DNA from: Pseudomonas plecoglossicida NBRC 103162 = DSM 15088
GTDB taxonomy: Bacteria > Pseudomonadota > Gammaproteobacteria > Pseudomonadales > Pseudomonadaceae
Length of the DNA stretch: 64,000 bases
Reading direction: 5' to 3'
NCBI RefSeq assembly: GCF_000730665.1
Contig: NZ_BBIV01000024.1
Coordinates: forward strand, 1-64,000
Shown here: in pieces, positions 38,901 through 47,577 of the stretch
How the letters are laid out: every line of letters begins with the position of its first letter
Position numbering within the stretch: position 1 is the first letter of the stretch
Notes under the pieces: generated by a model
What the model was told of the DNA's origin: nothing
The model's input: only the letters and a program-made list of their open reading frames with translations
Databases searched by the model: none
Translations under genes and position numbers: made by a program

Positions 38901-39704
38901 GTGGAAACCAGCGTCGACACCAGCCAGGACGGCCTGTCGCGCTCGCTGCAGGGGCTGTTCAGCCTGCCCATCCAGTACGCCTGGGAAACCCTGCGCGACC
39001 CGGCCGGCCAGCAGATCGCCAAGGCCTGGGCCCAGCAGATCGCCAAGCCCTGGCAGCAGGTCATGGCCCACCGCTACCCGATCGCCAGCGGCAGCCGCAA
39101 CGAAGCTTCGGTCAAGGACCTGCAGCGCTTCGTCGACCCCGACAGCGGCCTGCTGCCGACCTTCAAGCGCAACGAGATCGGCAACCTGTCCGGTGGCGAA
39201 GGCCTGGGCCTTGGCAACAGCAAGGGACCGGCGCTGGTCAACCCCGGCATGCTCAACAGCATCGACAGGGCAAGCTCGGTGGGCCAGGTGATCGCCAGCC
39301 TGTCGGACCGCGAGAACGGTTTCGAGATCATGCTCGAACCGTCGACCAGCTTCACCGACATCGTCTTCACCCTCGACGGCCAAGAGCAACACTACCGCAA
39401 CGGCCGCAGCAGCTGGAGCCGCTTCGCCTGGCCGGGCAGCAGCAACGCCCCGGGCGCGCGCCTGGACGTGGTCACCCTCAGTGGCGCGCGGGTCACGGTG
39501 TTCGACTTCCCGGGCCGCTGGGGCCTGCTGCGCATGAACGAAAGCGCCCGGGTCGACGACCTGGACGGCATCCAGCAGCGCTTCAGTTGGAACACCGCCA
39601 GCGGCCGGGTCAGCCTGGTGGTGCGCAACTTCGGTGGCGTCAAGCTGACCGACCTGGGTGACGTCAAGGCGCTGAGCGCGCTCAACGACAGGGGCGCGCA
39701 ATGA
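35901..39704 (+). CDS. tssM: T6SS inner-membrane protein TssM (IcmF)
   Basis: A 1267-aa TssM. Two N-terminal transmembrane helices (about 12-34 and 41-58), a cytoplasmic GTPase-like domain with Walker A GMSAAGKT at 128-135, a third transmembrane helix near 435, then a large periplasmic domain ending in the C-terminal beta-domain that contacts TssJ. It spans inner membrane to outer-membrane lipoprotein and is the core of the trans-envelope complex. 30 nt separate it from tssL; its stop overlaps tagF (ATGA). Confidence 0.96.
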   Translation: MKTLLRLLKNFWVLLPLLWLATLLICWLVAPMVPWLRHHVPEALAIVSACFLLVIVLRQYQRIRAEHNLENLLQIEVDRSWNATGEFRDQHVLRERLKHAIAMLRTDRSAGGGGKAALSDLPWYLVLGMSAAGKTSLLTHSGLSASIATANDSESGTQHCDWYFSPDAVMIDTAGRYLRDDQSASEFAAFLRMLRKQRGKAAINGLVLVVSLPELLTSNSEAREALAAQLVARVQEYAECLDANPPIYLMLSKTDQLPGFSQTFEGLDLHQRQQPLGTTFGLNEIRNLGLHAVLETRLKNLQAHIRQHVDAQRVSLGAAADSTLISFPQYFAELEGVLEQFLEHFIRSQHGSAPLLLRGLYFTSALQTDQQLAPVYEDTIADSFALQVAQDEAPHTGEKPAGNRSFFITDTFRRVIFPDRDLTLYQSRLGRQAAFSPLLLGMAAAAGVAFIGWQALSFANNRQWLDSLRGQLAEIEQSADREQLLAAGKGLEVLREQMATAEGHRLQGVPLRLSAGLYHGEAVHQVARSAYLAQLRSQALEPIARNLQVQMRAFNTFANGINQALEFTPAPAPKKRNGKPLAPRVAAKAQAALANTRAGAYAAKVNLATASDAAELSATTGGLSLSEEMLGRLDEQQVASIIDAYNTLKLYLLLTEPQAHPEPAFVAASLPQAWANAATEGTPADEGVIAENAPLYVQLLEQGQAPSLPRNEQLIGETRQNLKSFMISSSLVDREYLRLQLESSRQFPALSLNDLVPQPGRALLYGSAGVPAIYTRQGWETFVKPELIKLVSGNLQNESDWVLDGEGGDAIVQKANFVREFMTRYKRDYTQAWYKMVSSVGVRHFADLASATEQLGLHSDVQNSPVKNLLAAVNDNTQWDLPVKHELPATGNARVDGFWSKVSGLLDAKDALPDAVAPSLPAVDDGSLAKRFEPVARVFAESNAEGADSTIMDRYLAALRKLKVRMNNIQRSQDVGKGSKQLIAETLEGQPSEVTTVRNYVETSVDTSQDGLSRSLQGLFSLPIQYAWETLRDPAGQQIAKAWAQQIAKPWQQVMAHRYPIASGSRNEASVKDLQRFVDPDSGLLPTFKRNEIGNLSGGEGLGLGNSKGPALVNPGMLNSIDRASSVGQVIASLSDRENGFEIMLEPSTSFTDIVFTLDGQEQHYRNGRSSWSRFAWPGSSNAPGARLDVVTLSGARVTVFDFPGRWGLLRMNESARVDDLDGIQQRFSWNTASGRVSLVVRNFGGVKLTDLGDVKALSALNDRGAQ

Positions 39705-40609
39705 TCGGCTGCTTCGGCAAGCTGCCGTCGAGCGCGGACTTCGTCAGCCTGCATGGTGCGGCTGAAGAGGTCTGCGAGTTCGATGCCTGGCTGCAGGCTT
39801 CGCTGGCGGCGATGCGCCACCGCGAAGACTGGCAGGCGCTGTTCGACGCCCTGCCGATGTGCTTCTTCAGCTACCGGGCGCGCAATGGCAACTGGCTGCT
39901 CGGTGGCCTGCTGAGCTCGCGCGATGCCAGCGACCGGCGCTACCCGTTCTTCATCTTCCAGCTGCTCAAGGGCCAGGAAGGCGAGGCGCTGCCCAACCCG
40001 TTCACCCTCGGCGAGCTGTTCAGCGCGCAGATCAAGCCATTGCTGCACCAGGCGGTACAGGGTGCGGACTGCGCGACCGTGTTCGAGCGCATCAAGGCCT
40101 TGCGCCCCCTGCAGGGCCAGGACCTGGACCTGTTCCGTCGGGTGCATGCCAAGTTCCTGCATGACTTCAGTTTTGCCGATGTCGCCCGGGCGTTGCAGGG
40201 CTCCTGGCCGACCTTCGACGGCGCCACCGCGTTGTCGCGGCTGCAGGCTGCCTGGCCGTTGCTGCACAGCGACTTCGAAGGCGGCATCGAGCTGCCGCTG
40301 CCGGCCGAACGCGGCCTGAAGAACCCCACGGCCGACCTGTGGCAGACCTGGCTGACGCGCATGAGTGGCCGCCGTGGCGGCCCGGCAGTGAGCCTGCTGG
40401 CGGACGACTTCATGCACCCGCGGCTGTACGGCTTCACCTCGCGCCACAGCAACACCGCCTACCGCCTGCTCAGCGCCACGGCCGATGCGCGCCAGCACCT
40501 GGGCCTGCTCGGCCCGATGGCGCCCGGCGCACACGGGCACGATTTCGACCGACCCCTTGAACACGTCATCGACCGCTTCGTCGATGCGTTGGATGCGACG
40601 CCTGTATGA
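39701..40609 (+). CDS. tagF: T6SS-associated protein TagF
   Basis: A 302-aa protein with the TagF N-terminal domain (MIGCFGKLPSSADFV, then RKRDW-like and NGNWLLGGLLSSRDASDRRYPF). In other bacteria TagF is a post-translational negative regulator of T6SS assembly. Cytoplasmic, no signal peptide. It is coupled by ATGA overlaps to tssM upstream and the OmpA-domain gene downstream. No PppA-type phosphatase or PpkA-type kinase gene is in the window, so TagF may work alone or with distant partners here. Confidence 0.9.
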   Translation: MIGCFGKLPSSADFVSLHGAAEEVCEFDAWLQASLAAMRHREDWQALFDALPMCFFSYRARNGNWLLGGLLSSRDASDRRYPFFIFQLLKGQEGEALPNPFTLGELFSAQIKPLLHQAVQGADCATVFERIKALRPLQGQDLDLFRRVHAKFLHDFSFADVARALQGSWPTFDGATALSRLQAAWPLLHSDFEGGIELPLPAERGLKNPTADLWQTWLTRMSGRRGGPAVSLLADDFMHPRLYGFTSRHSNTAYRLLSATADARQHLGLLGPMAPGAHGHDFDRPLEHVIDRFVDALDATPV

Positions 40610-43101
40610 ACAAGATCAAGTACTACTGCCTGCGCTACCAACCCTACCTGCTGGGGGTGGCCTTCTTCCTGGCGATCTTCCTGGTCTGGGGCATCGGCCG
40701 TGCTTTGGGCTTCGCCTCGCTGCACAGCCTGCTGGCGGGTATCGGCGTGTTCCTGTTGCTGTCGGCAGGCTACGTACTGTTGCTGTACCGCGGCGCCGGC
40801 CAGCATCACAACCTCGAAGCCCTGCTGCGCGATGACGCCGACCAGGCGGTCCTCAATGCCACGCCCGCCGACCGCGAGGAGGTCAGCCTGCTGCGCGAGC
40901 GCCTGCTGCAGGGCATCGAGCGCCTGCACGGCAATGCCCCGCGCGGCACCGCGGCCAAGGATGCGCTGTACGCCCTGCCCTGGTACCTGGTGATCGGCCA
41001 GCCGGCGGCGGGCAAGAGCACCATGATCCTGCAGTCGGGGCTCAACTTCCCCTACGCCGAGCGTGAAGGCATGCGCGTCGCGGGGCTGGGCGGCACGCGC
41101 AACTGCGACTGGTTCTTCAGCGCCGATGCGGTTCTGCTGGACACCGCCGGGCGCTACATGAACAGCCCCGAAGAGGCCGGCAAGTGGCGCGGCTTCCTGC
41201 AGCTGCTGCGCCAGCACCGCCAGCGCCGGCCACTCAATGGCCTGATCGTCAGCGTCAGCATCGCCGACATCCTGCACGGTTCAACCGAGGACCAGGTGCG
41301 GGTGGCCAAGCGCCTGCGCGAGCGCATCCAGGAAAGCTGCGCCTTGCTGGAAGTGCGCCTGCCGATCTACCTGGTGTTCACCAAGTGCGACCTGATCCCC
41401 GGCTTCACCCCGTTCTACCGCCAGTTGGACGACGCGGCGCGTGGCGAGGTGATGGGCAAGACCTTCTCGCACAAGCACTATGAGCAGGCCGACTGGGGCC
41501 AGCGTTTCGGCAAGGCGATGGACGAGCTGTGCGGTTACTGGCAACAGGTGGCAGGCCAGCAGCTGGTGCAGCAGGACATCCAGCTGACCCGGCAGAACGA
41601 TGCCGCCTACCGCTTCCCGCTTGAGCTGGCTGCGCTCAAGCCGCGCCTGCAAGCCTTTGTCGACAGCCTGCTGCAGGCCAACCCGTACCAATCTGCCGAG
41701 CTGCTGCGCGGCTTCTACTTCACTGCCGCCCTGGAGGCCGAAGAGACCCCGTGGGGCAGCCACGGCCAGCAGGTGGCCGAACGCTTCGCCCTGCAGCACG
41801 ACCACGGCGCTGCCGCTGCCGGCAGCCAGCCCGCGCCGCTGTTCATCAACAGCCTGTTCCGCAAGGTGATCATCCCTGACCAGCACCTGGTGGCGCTGTA
41901 CACCAGCAACCGCCGCGAGCGCCAGCGCAAGGCCGCCTGGGTCGGCGCCGCCAGCCTGGCGGGGCTGCTGCTGTGCAGCCTGTGGGGCTGGTCGTACCTG
42001 AACAACCGGGCAACGCTGGGCAGCATCGCCGACGAACTGGCCCAGGCCAGGCGTGAGGACCAGGCCAACCCTGGGCAGTACGCCGCCTGGCAGAGCCTCG
42101 ACCGCTTGCGTTTCTGGGCCGGGCACTACTACCAGCAACACCACGACCAGGCCGTGCCGCTGGGCATGCGCCTGGGCCTGTACCAGGGCCACAAGGTCGA
42201 GCCGGTGCTGCGCGCGCGCTACTTCGCGACCCTGCAGAACGTGATGCTCAAGCCCACTGCGGACAACCTCACCCGCACCCTGTACCTGCTGACCACGCTC
42301 AAGGTCTACCAGCGCAACAGCCCGGTGCTGCAGCCGGTCAGCGGCGTGGACAGCGTCGAGGCCGAGGCCCTGCCCCACGACAACCGCGCCCAGTCGATCG
42401 CCGACTTCGGCAAGGCGGCCCTGGACACCTACGTGATGCTCTCGCCCGCCCAGCGCGAGAAGGCCGACCCGGCGTTCCTCAAGGCGCACATGCCCGATTA
42501 CTGGTACCCGGCCATCGCCCGCCACACCGGCAAGACCATGGCCACCGCCGCCGCCGACAGCGCGGCCAACCAGGACTACGCCTATGCCAGCCGGCAGATC
42601 GTGTTCTACGCCGATCAGATCCGCGAACCGGATGTACCGCGCATCCTCGACAACGCCTTCCTGATGTCCAGTTCGCGCAACTACATCAACAGCCTGCTGA
42701 CCCAGTCGCTGCGCTCGATCGAGACCATCACGCTGGAGTCGGACACCCTGTTCGCCTTCGCCCGCGCCGACTTCCAGAGCCTCAAGAGCGAAGGCCAGAA
42801 CCAGCTGAGCGCCATCGCCAGCAAACTGTTGAACACCCCGAATATCGGCAAGATCGTGATTTCCGGCCACGCCGACCAGCTGGGCGATGCCCAGGGCAAC
42901 CTGCAGGTTTCCCGGCAGCGGGCGCAGACCATCCGCACCTACCTGGTCGGCAAGGGCGTGCCCGCGGAGCTGGTCAGCGCCCAGGGCGAAGGTAGCCGCA
43001 AGCCGCTGGTCAACTGCGACATGCAGCAACCACGAGCGCAGCTGATCAAGTGCCTGGAGCCCAACCGGCGGGTAGAAATCGAAGTGCGCGGGCTCAACTG
43101 A
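40606..43101 (+). CDS. TssM-like GTPase-domain protein with C-terminal OmpA domain (TagP-like)
   Basis: An 831-aa hybrid. Residues 12-32 and 42-60 are transmembrane; a TssM-like cytoplasmic domain follows with Walker A GQPAAGKS at 131-138 and a third transmembrane helix near 445. The periplasmic part is much shorter than in TssM and ends in an OmpA-like peptidoglycan-binding domain (about 710-831, with ISGHADQLGDAQGN, and RAQTIRTYLVGKGVP). It presumably anchors the secretion apparatus to peptidoglycan, compensating for the short TssL. The corresponding gene of the P. putida K1 cluster has, as I recall, been named tagP. Confidence 0.85.
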   Translation: MNKIKYYCLRYQPYLLGVAFFLAIFLVWGIGRALGFASLHSLLAGIGVFLLLSAGYVLLLYRGAGQHHNLEALLRDDADQAVLNATPADREEVSLLRERLLQGIERLHGNAPRGTAAKDALYALPWYLVIGQPAAGKSTMILQSGLNFPYAEREGMRVAGLGGTRNCDWFFSADAVLLDTAGRYMNSPEEAGKWRGFLQLLRQHRQRRPLNGLIVSVSIADILHGSTEDQVRVAKRLRERIQESCALLEVRLPIYLVFTKCDLIPGFTPFYRQLDDAARGEVMGKTFSHKHYEQADWGQRFGKAMDELCGYWQQVAGQQLVQQDIQLTRQNDAAYRFPLELAALKPRLQAFVDSLLQANPYQSAELLRGFYFTAALEAEETPWGSHGQQVAERFALQHDHGAAAAGSQPAPLFINSLFRKVIIPDQHLVALYTSNRRERQRKAAWVGAASLAGLLLCSLWGWSYLNNRATLGSIADELAQARREDQANPGQYAAWQSLDRLRFWAGHYYQQHHDQAVPLGMRLGLYQGHKVEPVLRARYFATLQNVMLKPTADNLTRTLYLLTTLKVYQRNSPVLQPVSGVDSVEAEALPHDNRAQSIADFGKAALDTYVMLSPAQREKADPAFLKAHMPDYWYPAIARHTGKTMATAAADSAANQDYAYASRQIVFYADQIREPDVPRILDNAFLMSSSRNYINSLLTQSLRSIETITLESDTLFAFARADFQSLKSEGQNQLSAIASKLLNTPNIGKIVISGHADQLGDAQGNLQVSRQRAQTIRTYLVGKGVPAELVSAQGEGSRKPLVNCDMQQPRAQLIKCLEPNRRVEIEVRGLN

Positions 43102-43126
43102 GGCCGCGCCTGCAAGAACCGGCCAG

Positions 43127-43190
43127 CCGAGCCTCACTGGAGGAAGCTCGGCGGGCGGCAAGCTACCTCGGCTGACCTGGTCAGCGAGGT
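43127..43190 (+). promoter_or_regulatory. Two hairpins in the hcp leader
   Basis: Between the OmpA-domain gene and hcp there are two stems: CCGAGC...GCTCGG (43127-43151) and an 11-bp stem with one bulged G, ACCTC-G-GCTGAC/GTCAGC-GAGGT (43165-43190). They lie 55-120 nt before the hcp start and may be a transcript-processing or stabilising structure for the abundant hcp message. Confidence 0.45.
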
Positions 43191-43245
43191 CAACAGCAAG
43201 GGACGCATGAGCGCCCTACTACTGATGTTAATGGAGAGTTTCACA

Positions 43246-43764
43246 ATGGCATTTGACGCGTATATCCAAATCGACGGCATCCCAGGCGAAGTACTGGACG
43301 ACAAGCACAAGGACTGGATCGAAGTGCTGGGCTACGAGTACGGCGCCACCCAGGCCACTTCGGCCACTGCCAGCTCCTCGGGCGGTGCTTCTTCCGAGCG
43401 CGTGGCGCTGACCGACTTCAAGATCCGCAAAGCCGTCGACAAGGCTTCGGCCAAACTGTTCGAGCACTGCTGCACCGGCAAGCACATCGCCAAGCTGAAG
43501 CTGAACGTCAACCGTGCCGGTGGCGACAAGGTCACCTACCTGACCATCGACATGGAAGAAGTGGTGGTGTCCTCGGTACGTTTCGTCGCCGGTGGCAACC
43601 AGGGCGGTGAAGACAAGGCGGTCAGCGACCTGCCGATCGAAGAAATCAGCTTCAACTTCGCTCGCATCAAGACCACCTACACCCAGCAGAACCGTACCGA
43701 CGGCCAGGCTGGCGGCAACATCGTCGGCGGCTGGGACCGCACCGCGAACAAAGTGTTCGCCTAA
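43246..43764 (+). CDS. hcp: T6SS tube protein Hcp (TssD)
   Basis: A 172-aa Hcp, the secreted inner-tube subunit. Family motifs: the AFDAYIQIDGIPGE start, ALTDFKIRKAVDKASAKLF, and GGNQGGEDKAVSDLP near the C-terminus. No signal peptide, as expected. The start is the ATG at 43246 with GGAG 10 nt upstream; the longer frame from 43207 is unlikely. Unlike the other genes it is not overlapped by neighbours: a 144-bp structured leader precedes it and a strong terminator follows, which fits its need for a high copy number. Confidence 0.97.
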   Translation: MAFDAYIQIDGIPGEVLDDKHKDWIEVLGYEYGATQATSATASSSGGASSERVALTDFKIRKAVDKASAKLFEHCCTGKHIAKLKLNVNRAGGDKVTYLTIDMEEVVVSSVRFVAGGNQGGEDKAVSDLPIEEISFNFARIKTTYTQQNRTDGQAGGNIVGGWDRTANKVFA

Positions 43765-43797
43765 GCAGCAGTGGGTCGCGCATGCGGCCCGCATCCC

Positions 43798-43836
43798 ACA
43801 CCGTGCCGGGCTACCCGGCGCGGTGTTCTTCTTCCC
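43798..43836 (+). terminator. Strong rho-independent terminator after hcp
   Basis: ACACCG-T-GCCGGG-CTA-CCCGGC-G-CGGTGT is a 13-bp stem (one G-T pair) with a 3-nt loop, followed by tcttcttccc. It lies between hcp and tssA, so tssA must be transcribed by read-through or its own promoter. Confidence 0.75.
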
Positions 43837-43851
43837 TGATCAGAGTGTCCT

Positions 43852-44949
43852 ATGTCTGAAATCCTCAATGACCTTTCGCTGGCCGAGCTGGCCGCGCCGA
43901 TCGACGGTGGCAGCGGCGAAGACTTGAGCTTCTCCGCCTTGTTCGACCAGATCAAGGAGGCGCGCCGGGCAGACCCTGACTACCTGACCCAGGGCGACTG
44001 GCAGACCGACCTGAAGACCGCCGACTGGGAAAAGGTCATCCAGCTGTCCGCCCAGGGGCTTGCCGAACAGAGCAAGGACCTGATGCTGGTCGCCTGGCTG
44101 AGTGAAGGCCTGGCCCAGCGCGATCACTTCCAGGGCATCACCTTTGGCCTGAGCCTGGCCGAGCGCATCCTCGAAAGTTTCTGGGACAGCGCCTACCCCT
44201 CGCTCGAAGACGGCCTGGACGAACGTGCCGCACGCCTGGCCTGGCTGAAGACCACCCTCACCGACATCACCGGTGGCTTGCCCGTTACCCAGGGGCAGCA
44301 TTTCGGCGTGCTGCGTTACGACGAATCACGCCATGTAGAAAACCTCGCCTTGCAGAACCCCAAGGCGATGCAGACGGCGCTGGCCGAAGGCAAGATCAAC
44401 GCCGAGATCTTCCAGCGCTCGGTGGTGCTCAGCGACACCGAGCACCTGCGCGCCAAGGCCCTGCAGATTGCCCAGAGCCTGCAGGCCTGCGAGCGTTTGC
44501 AGGCCACCGCCGACCGCCTGTTCGGCGCCGAGGCGCCAAGCTTTGCCAGCCTTGCCGACATGCTGTCGCGGGCGGGGCAGCTGGCAGAAAAACTGCTGAA
44601 GGACCGCGGCGTCGAACTGCACCCGCTCGCCGTGGCGCGGCCCGTACCCGTAGCGCCCGCCAGCGCTGACGCCGAGCCAGGAGAAGCGATGAACAGTCCC
44701 GCCCAGGCTGCAGCCCCTGCAGTGATGCGCACTACCCCGCTGAACCGCGACGAAGCCTTCACGATGCTCGCGGGCATTGCCCAATTCTTCAAGCAGAGCG
44801 AACCGCAGAGCCCGGTGCCGTACCTGATCGAACGCGCCATCAAGTGGGGCAACATGCCGCTGGAAGGCTGGCTGAGCGATGTGATCAAGGACAGCAATGT
44901 AGTGGACAACATCCGCGATGTGCTGGGCACGCGCGAACAGCGCTCCTGA
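43852..44949 (+). CDS. tssA: T6SS assembly protein TssA
   Basis: A 365-aa TssA with the ImpA N-terminal domain (GGSGEDLSFSALFDQIKEARRADPDYLTQ region at residues about 20-50, then WLSEGLAQRDHFQG) and a short C-terminal domain (LNRDEAFTMLAGIAQFFKQ, then HSPVPYLIERAI-like). TssA initiates sheath and tube polymerisation at the baseplate or at the distal end. The length matches the short TssA1 class. It is the last gene of the structural operon. Confidence 0.93.
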   Translation: MSEILNDLSLAELAAPIDGGSGEDLSFSALFDQIKEARRADPDYLTQGDWQTDLKTADWEKVIQLSAQGLAEQSKDLMLVAWLSEGLAQRDHFQGITFGLSLAERILESFWDSAYPSLEDGLDERAARLAWLKTTLTDITGGLPVTQGQHFGVLRYDESRHVENLALQNPKAMQTALAEGKINAEIFQRSVVLSDTEHLRAKALQIAQSLQACERLQATADRLFGAEAPSFASLADMLSRAGQLAEKLLKDRGVELHPLAVARPVPVAPASADAEPGEAMNSPAQAAAPAVMRTTPLNRDEAFTMLAGIAQFFKQSEPQSPVPYLIERAIKWGNMPLEGWLSDVIKDSNVVDNIRDVLGTREQRS

Positions 44950-45073
44950 TGACTGCTTAGGCCTCACAACATCAACTGCAGGCAAAAACCTTTCCTATAC
45001 TCCCCCTGGCATCCCTGCATGCCAACCTGCCCAAAAAACGCGAAACCTCACACAACAACAAACGAGGTGGCAA

Positions 45074-46828
45074 ATGGTCTGGCAGCAAATCTACGATCCG
45101 TTCTCAAGCCCCGTGCTCTCCACCCTCATGGCCGCCGTGCCGGTGGTGGTGATGCTCGCAGCCCTGGCGTTCTTTCATATAAAAGCCCACATCGCCGCCC
45201 TGCTCGCCCTGGGCGCAGCGCTGCTGATCTCGATCTTCGCCTTCGGCATGCCGGCCGGCATGGCCGGCTCCGCGGCGCTGTACGGCGCGGCCAACGGCTT
45301 GCTGCCGATCGGCTGGATCGTGCTGAACATCATCTTCCTGCACCGGCTCACCACCGAGAACGGCTCGTTCAAGGTGCTGCAGGACTCCCTGGCGCGCATC
45401 ACCGATGACCGTCGCCTGCAACTGCTGCTGATTGCTTTCTGCTTCGGCGCCTTCTTCGAGGGTGCGGCGGGCTTCGGTACGCCGGTGGCGGTGACCGGGG
45501 CTATCCTCATCGGCCTGGGCTTCTCGCCGCTGGCGGCCTCGGGCCTGGCGCTGATCGCCAACACCGCACCGGTGGCCTTCGGGGCGCTGGGCACACCGAT
45601 CATTACCTTGGCCAAGGTCACCGGGCTGGATGAAATGGAGCTGTCGGCCATGGTCGGCCGGCAGCTGCCGTTCTTCTCGGTGATCGTGCCGTTCTGGCTG
45701 ATCTGGGCCTTCGCCGGCTGGCGCAAGATGCTCGAGGTGTGGCCGGCGATCCTGGTGGCCGGGGTCACCTTCGCCGTCCCGCAATACCTGGTGTCGAACT
45801 TCCATGGGCCAATGCTGGTGGACGTGATCGCCGCGCTGATTTCCATGGCCTGCCTGACCGGTTTCCTGCGGGTCTGGAAGCCGGCCACGGTGCACACTTC
45901 GGCGGCCCTCACCGGCCGGGTCGACGACTCCAAGGTCGAGGCCGACGACAGCCCCGGCGGCAGCGCAGCCTTTGCCCAGCGTGACCAGCGCAGCGTGCTC
46001 AAGGCCTGGATGCCGTGGATCATCCTCACCGTGTTCGTGTTCGCCTGGGGCACGGCAAGCTTCAAGAACCTGTTCGACACCCGCCCGGCGCTCGACCCGG
46101 CCACCGGCGCGGCCATGCTCGACCCACAGGGCAAGCCGCTGCGGGAGGGCAACCCGGTGTTCGCCCCGATCTTCACCTTCGACACCATCCACCAGCAGAT
46201 CGAGAAAGTGCCGCCGGTGGTGCCAGCGCCGAAGAAGGAAGACGCTCAGTACAAGTTCACCTGGTTCACCGCCACCGGCAGCGGCATCTTCCTGGCGGCG
46301 ATCCTCGGCGGGTTGCTGATGGGATACTCGCCGTTGGAGCTGGGGCGCCAGTACCTGCGCACGCTGTGGGTGGTGCGCTACTCGCTGATCACCATCGTTG
46401 CCATGCTGGCGCTGGGCTTCCTTACGCGCTATTCCGGGCTGGACGCCACCATGGGGCTGGCGTTCGCGGCCACCGGCATCTTCTACCCGATGTTCGGCAC
46501 CCTGCTCGGCTGGCTGGGGGTGGCGCTGACCGGTTCGGATACCGCGTCCAACGTATTGTTCGGCGGGCTGCAGCGGGTAACCGCGGAACAACTGGGGCTG
46601 AGCCCGGTGCTGATGGCAGCGGCCAACAGCTCCGGCGGGGTGATGGGCAAGATGGTCGATGCACAGTCGATCGTGGTGGCCTCCACCGCTACCCGCTGGT
46701 ATGGGCATGAGGGCGAGATCCTGCGCTATGTGTTCTTCCATTCGATCATCCTGGCGATCCTGGTCGGGTGCCTGGTGACGTTGCAGGCTTATGTGGCGCC
46801 GTTCACATCGATGGTGGTGGGCGGTTGA
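45074..46828 (+). CDS. L-lactate permease family transporter (LctP/LldP type)
   Basis: A 584-aa inner-membrane protein with at least 12 hydrophobic segments. The LctP family stretches are clear: ITDDRRLQLLLIAFCFGAFFEG, AGFGTPVAVTGAILIGLGF and ANTAPVAFGALGTPIITLA. It would carry out proton-coupled uptake of lactate or glycolate. A large hydrophilic insert (about 285-395) contains a Pro/Lys-rich stretch. The start is the ATG at 45074 (GAGGTGG upstream). No lactate dehydrogenase genes are adjacent, so it may be a second paralogue and not the lldPDE permease. Confidence 0.88.
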   Translation: MVWQQIYDPFSSPVLSTLMAAVPVVVMLAALAFFHIKAHIAALLALGAALLISIFAFGMPAGMAGSAALYGAANGLLPIGWIVLNIIFLHRLTTENGSFKVLQDSLARITDDRRLQLLLIAFCFGAFFEGAAGFGTPVAVTGAILIGLGFSPLAASGLALIANTAPVAFGALGTPIITLAKVTGLDEMELSAMVGRQLPFFSVIVPFWLIWAFAGWRKMLEVWPAILVAGVTFAVPQYLVSNFHGPMLVDVIAALISMACLTGFLRVWKPATVHTSAALTGRVDDSKVEADDSPGGSAAFAQRDQRSVLKAWMPWIILTVFVFAWGTASFKNLFDTRPALDPATGAAMLDPQGKPLREGNPVFAPIFTFDTIHQQIEKVPPVVPAPKKEDAQYKFTWFTATGSGIFLAAILGGLLMGYSPLELGRQYLRTLWVVRYSLITIVAMLALGFLTRYSGLDATMGLAFAATGIFYPMFGTLLGWLGVALTGSDTASNVLFGGLQRVTAEQLGLSPVLMAAANSSGGVMGKMVDAQSIVVASTATRWYGHEGEILRYVFFHSIILAILVGCLVTLQAYVAPFTSMVVGG

Positions 46829-46852
46829 TGGGCTCGACGGTGGGGCGGTTGC

Positions 46853-46952
46853 GCGGTTGAGATCGAGCGCCGCCCGCGCGGCGCATCGCGGGCAAGCCCG
46901 CTCCTACATTTGTTGCAACGTGCCTATGCCTGGTCGGCCATGGTTGTCAGCC
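46853..46952 (+). repeat. Left inverted REP repeat of the RAYT unit
   Basis: Runs from gcggttgagatcg through the REP palindrome to ggccatggttgtcagcc and matches the reverse complement of 47578-47677 apart from a few bases near 46921-46935. Confidence 0.8.
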
Positions 46953-47015
46953 TTGTGGGCATGACGCGAATTGGGGGGGGCGCCGGAGACTTCCAGGCGC
47001 CAATAGCCGGCCCCC

Positions 47016-47471
47016 CTACACCCAGATCGCATCCCAGTGCGGATAATCGCCAACTTTGCTCACCAGCTCCGCTCTTACCGGGTTGACAATAATGTATCTC
47101 GCGGCGCTCGATACATCCTCCTCACGGCGCAACGCATGATCGTGGTAGCCCGCCTGCCAGACGGGCACGGCCCTTGCACCTGCTTTACGCAAGGCGTGAC
47201 TGGATCTGGATTTGAACCGACACATCAGCGTGCCCAGGGTGACGTCCTGCAATTCGATCAACCAGTGCACATGGTCAGGCATGATCACCCATGCCAGTGA
47301 TAGACAGTCGCGGTCCTGGTCAGCTTGTCGAAGTGACTTGGTCACCAACCGGGCAAAGTGAAAGTCACGGAACAGGGGACTACGACAGTGGGTGACTGAT
47401 GTAAGCAGGTAGAGTCTGCCGGGTTGTGAACATCTGCCTTGGCGGAGCAGACAACCTCTATGATCGGGCAT
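47016..47471 (-). CDS. REP-associated tyrosine transposase (RAYT, Y1_Tnp/HUH)
   Basis: A 151-aa Y1-type HUH transposase. The HUH motif is MPDHVHWLIEL (His67, His69) and the catalytic tyrosine is Tyr126 in AARYIIVNPVRAEL. Start chosen at ATG 47471 with AAGGA upstream; the frame extends to 47531 without a signal. RAYTs are single-copy domesticated enzymes that nick and move REP sequences. The gene lies exactly between the inverted REP repeats. Both motifs are intact, so it is probably active. It is less GC-rich than its neighbours in places. Confidence 0.85.
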   Translation of the reverse strand: MPDHRGCLLRQGRCSQPGRLYLLTSVTHCRSPLFRDFHFARLVTKSLRQADQDRDCLSLAWVIMPDHVHWLIELQDVTLGTLMCRFKSRSSHALRKAGARAVPVWQAGYHDHALRREEDVSSAARYIIVNPVRAELVSKVGDYPHWDAIWV

Positions 47472-47577
47472 GCGGTCATCCTTGAACTGACATGTCCTTG
47501 GCAGAGTAGCCACATGGGTACTTCGCTCCAAGGAATTAGCTTTTCACCATGTAACCCCGCTAATTGCACAGTCCCAT

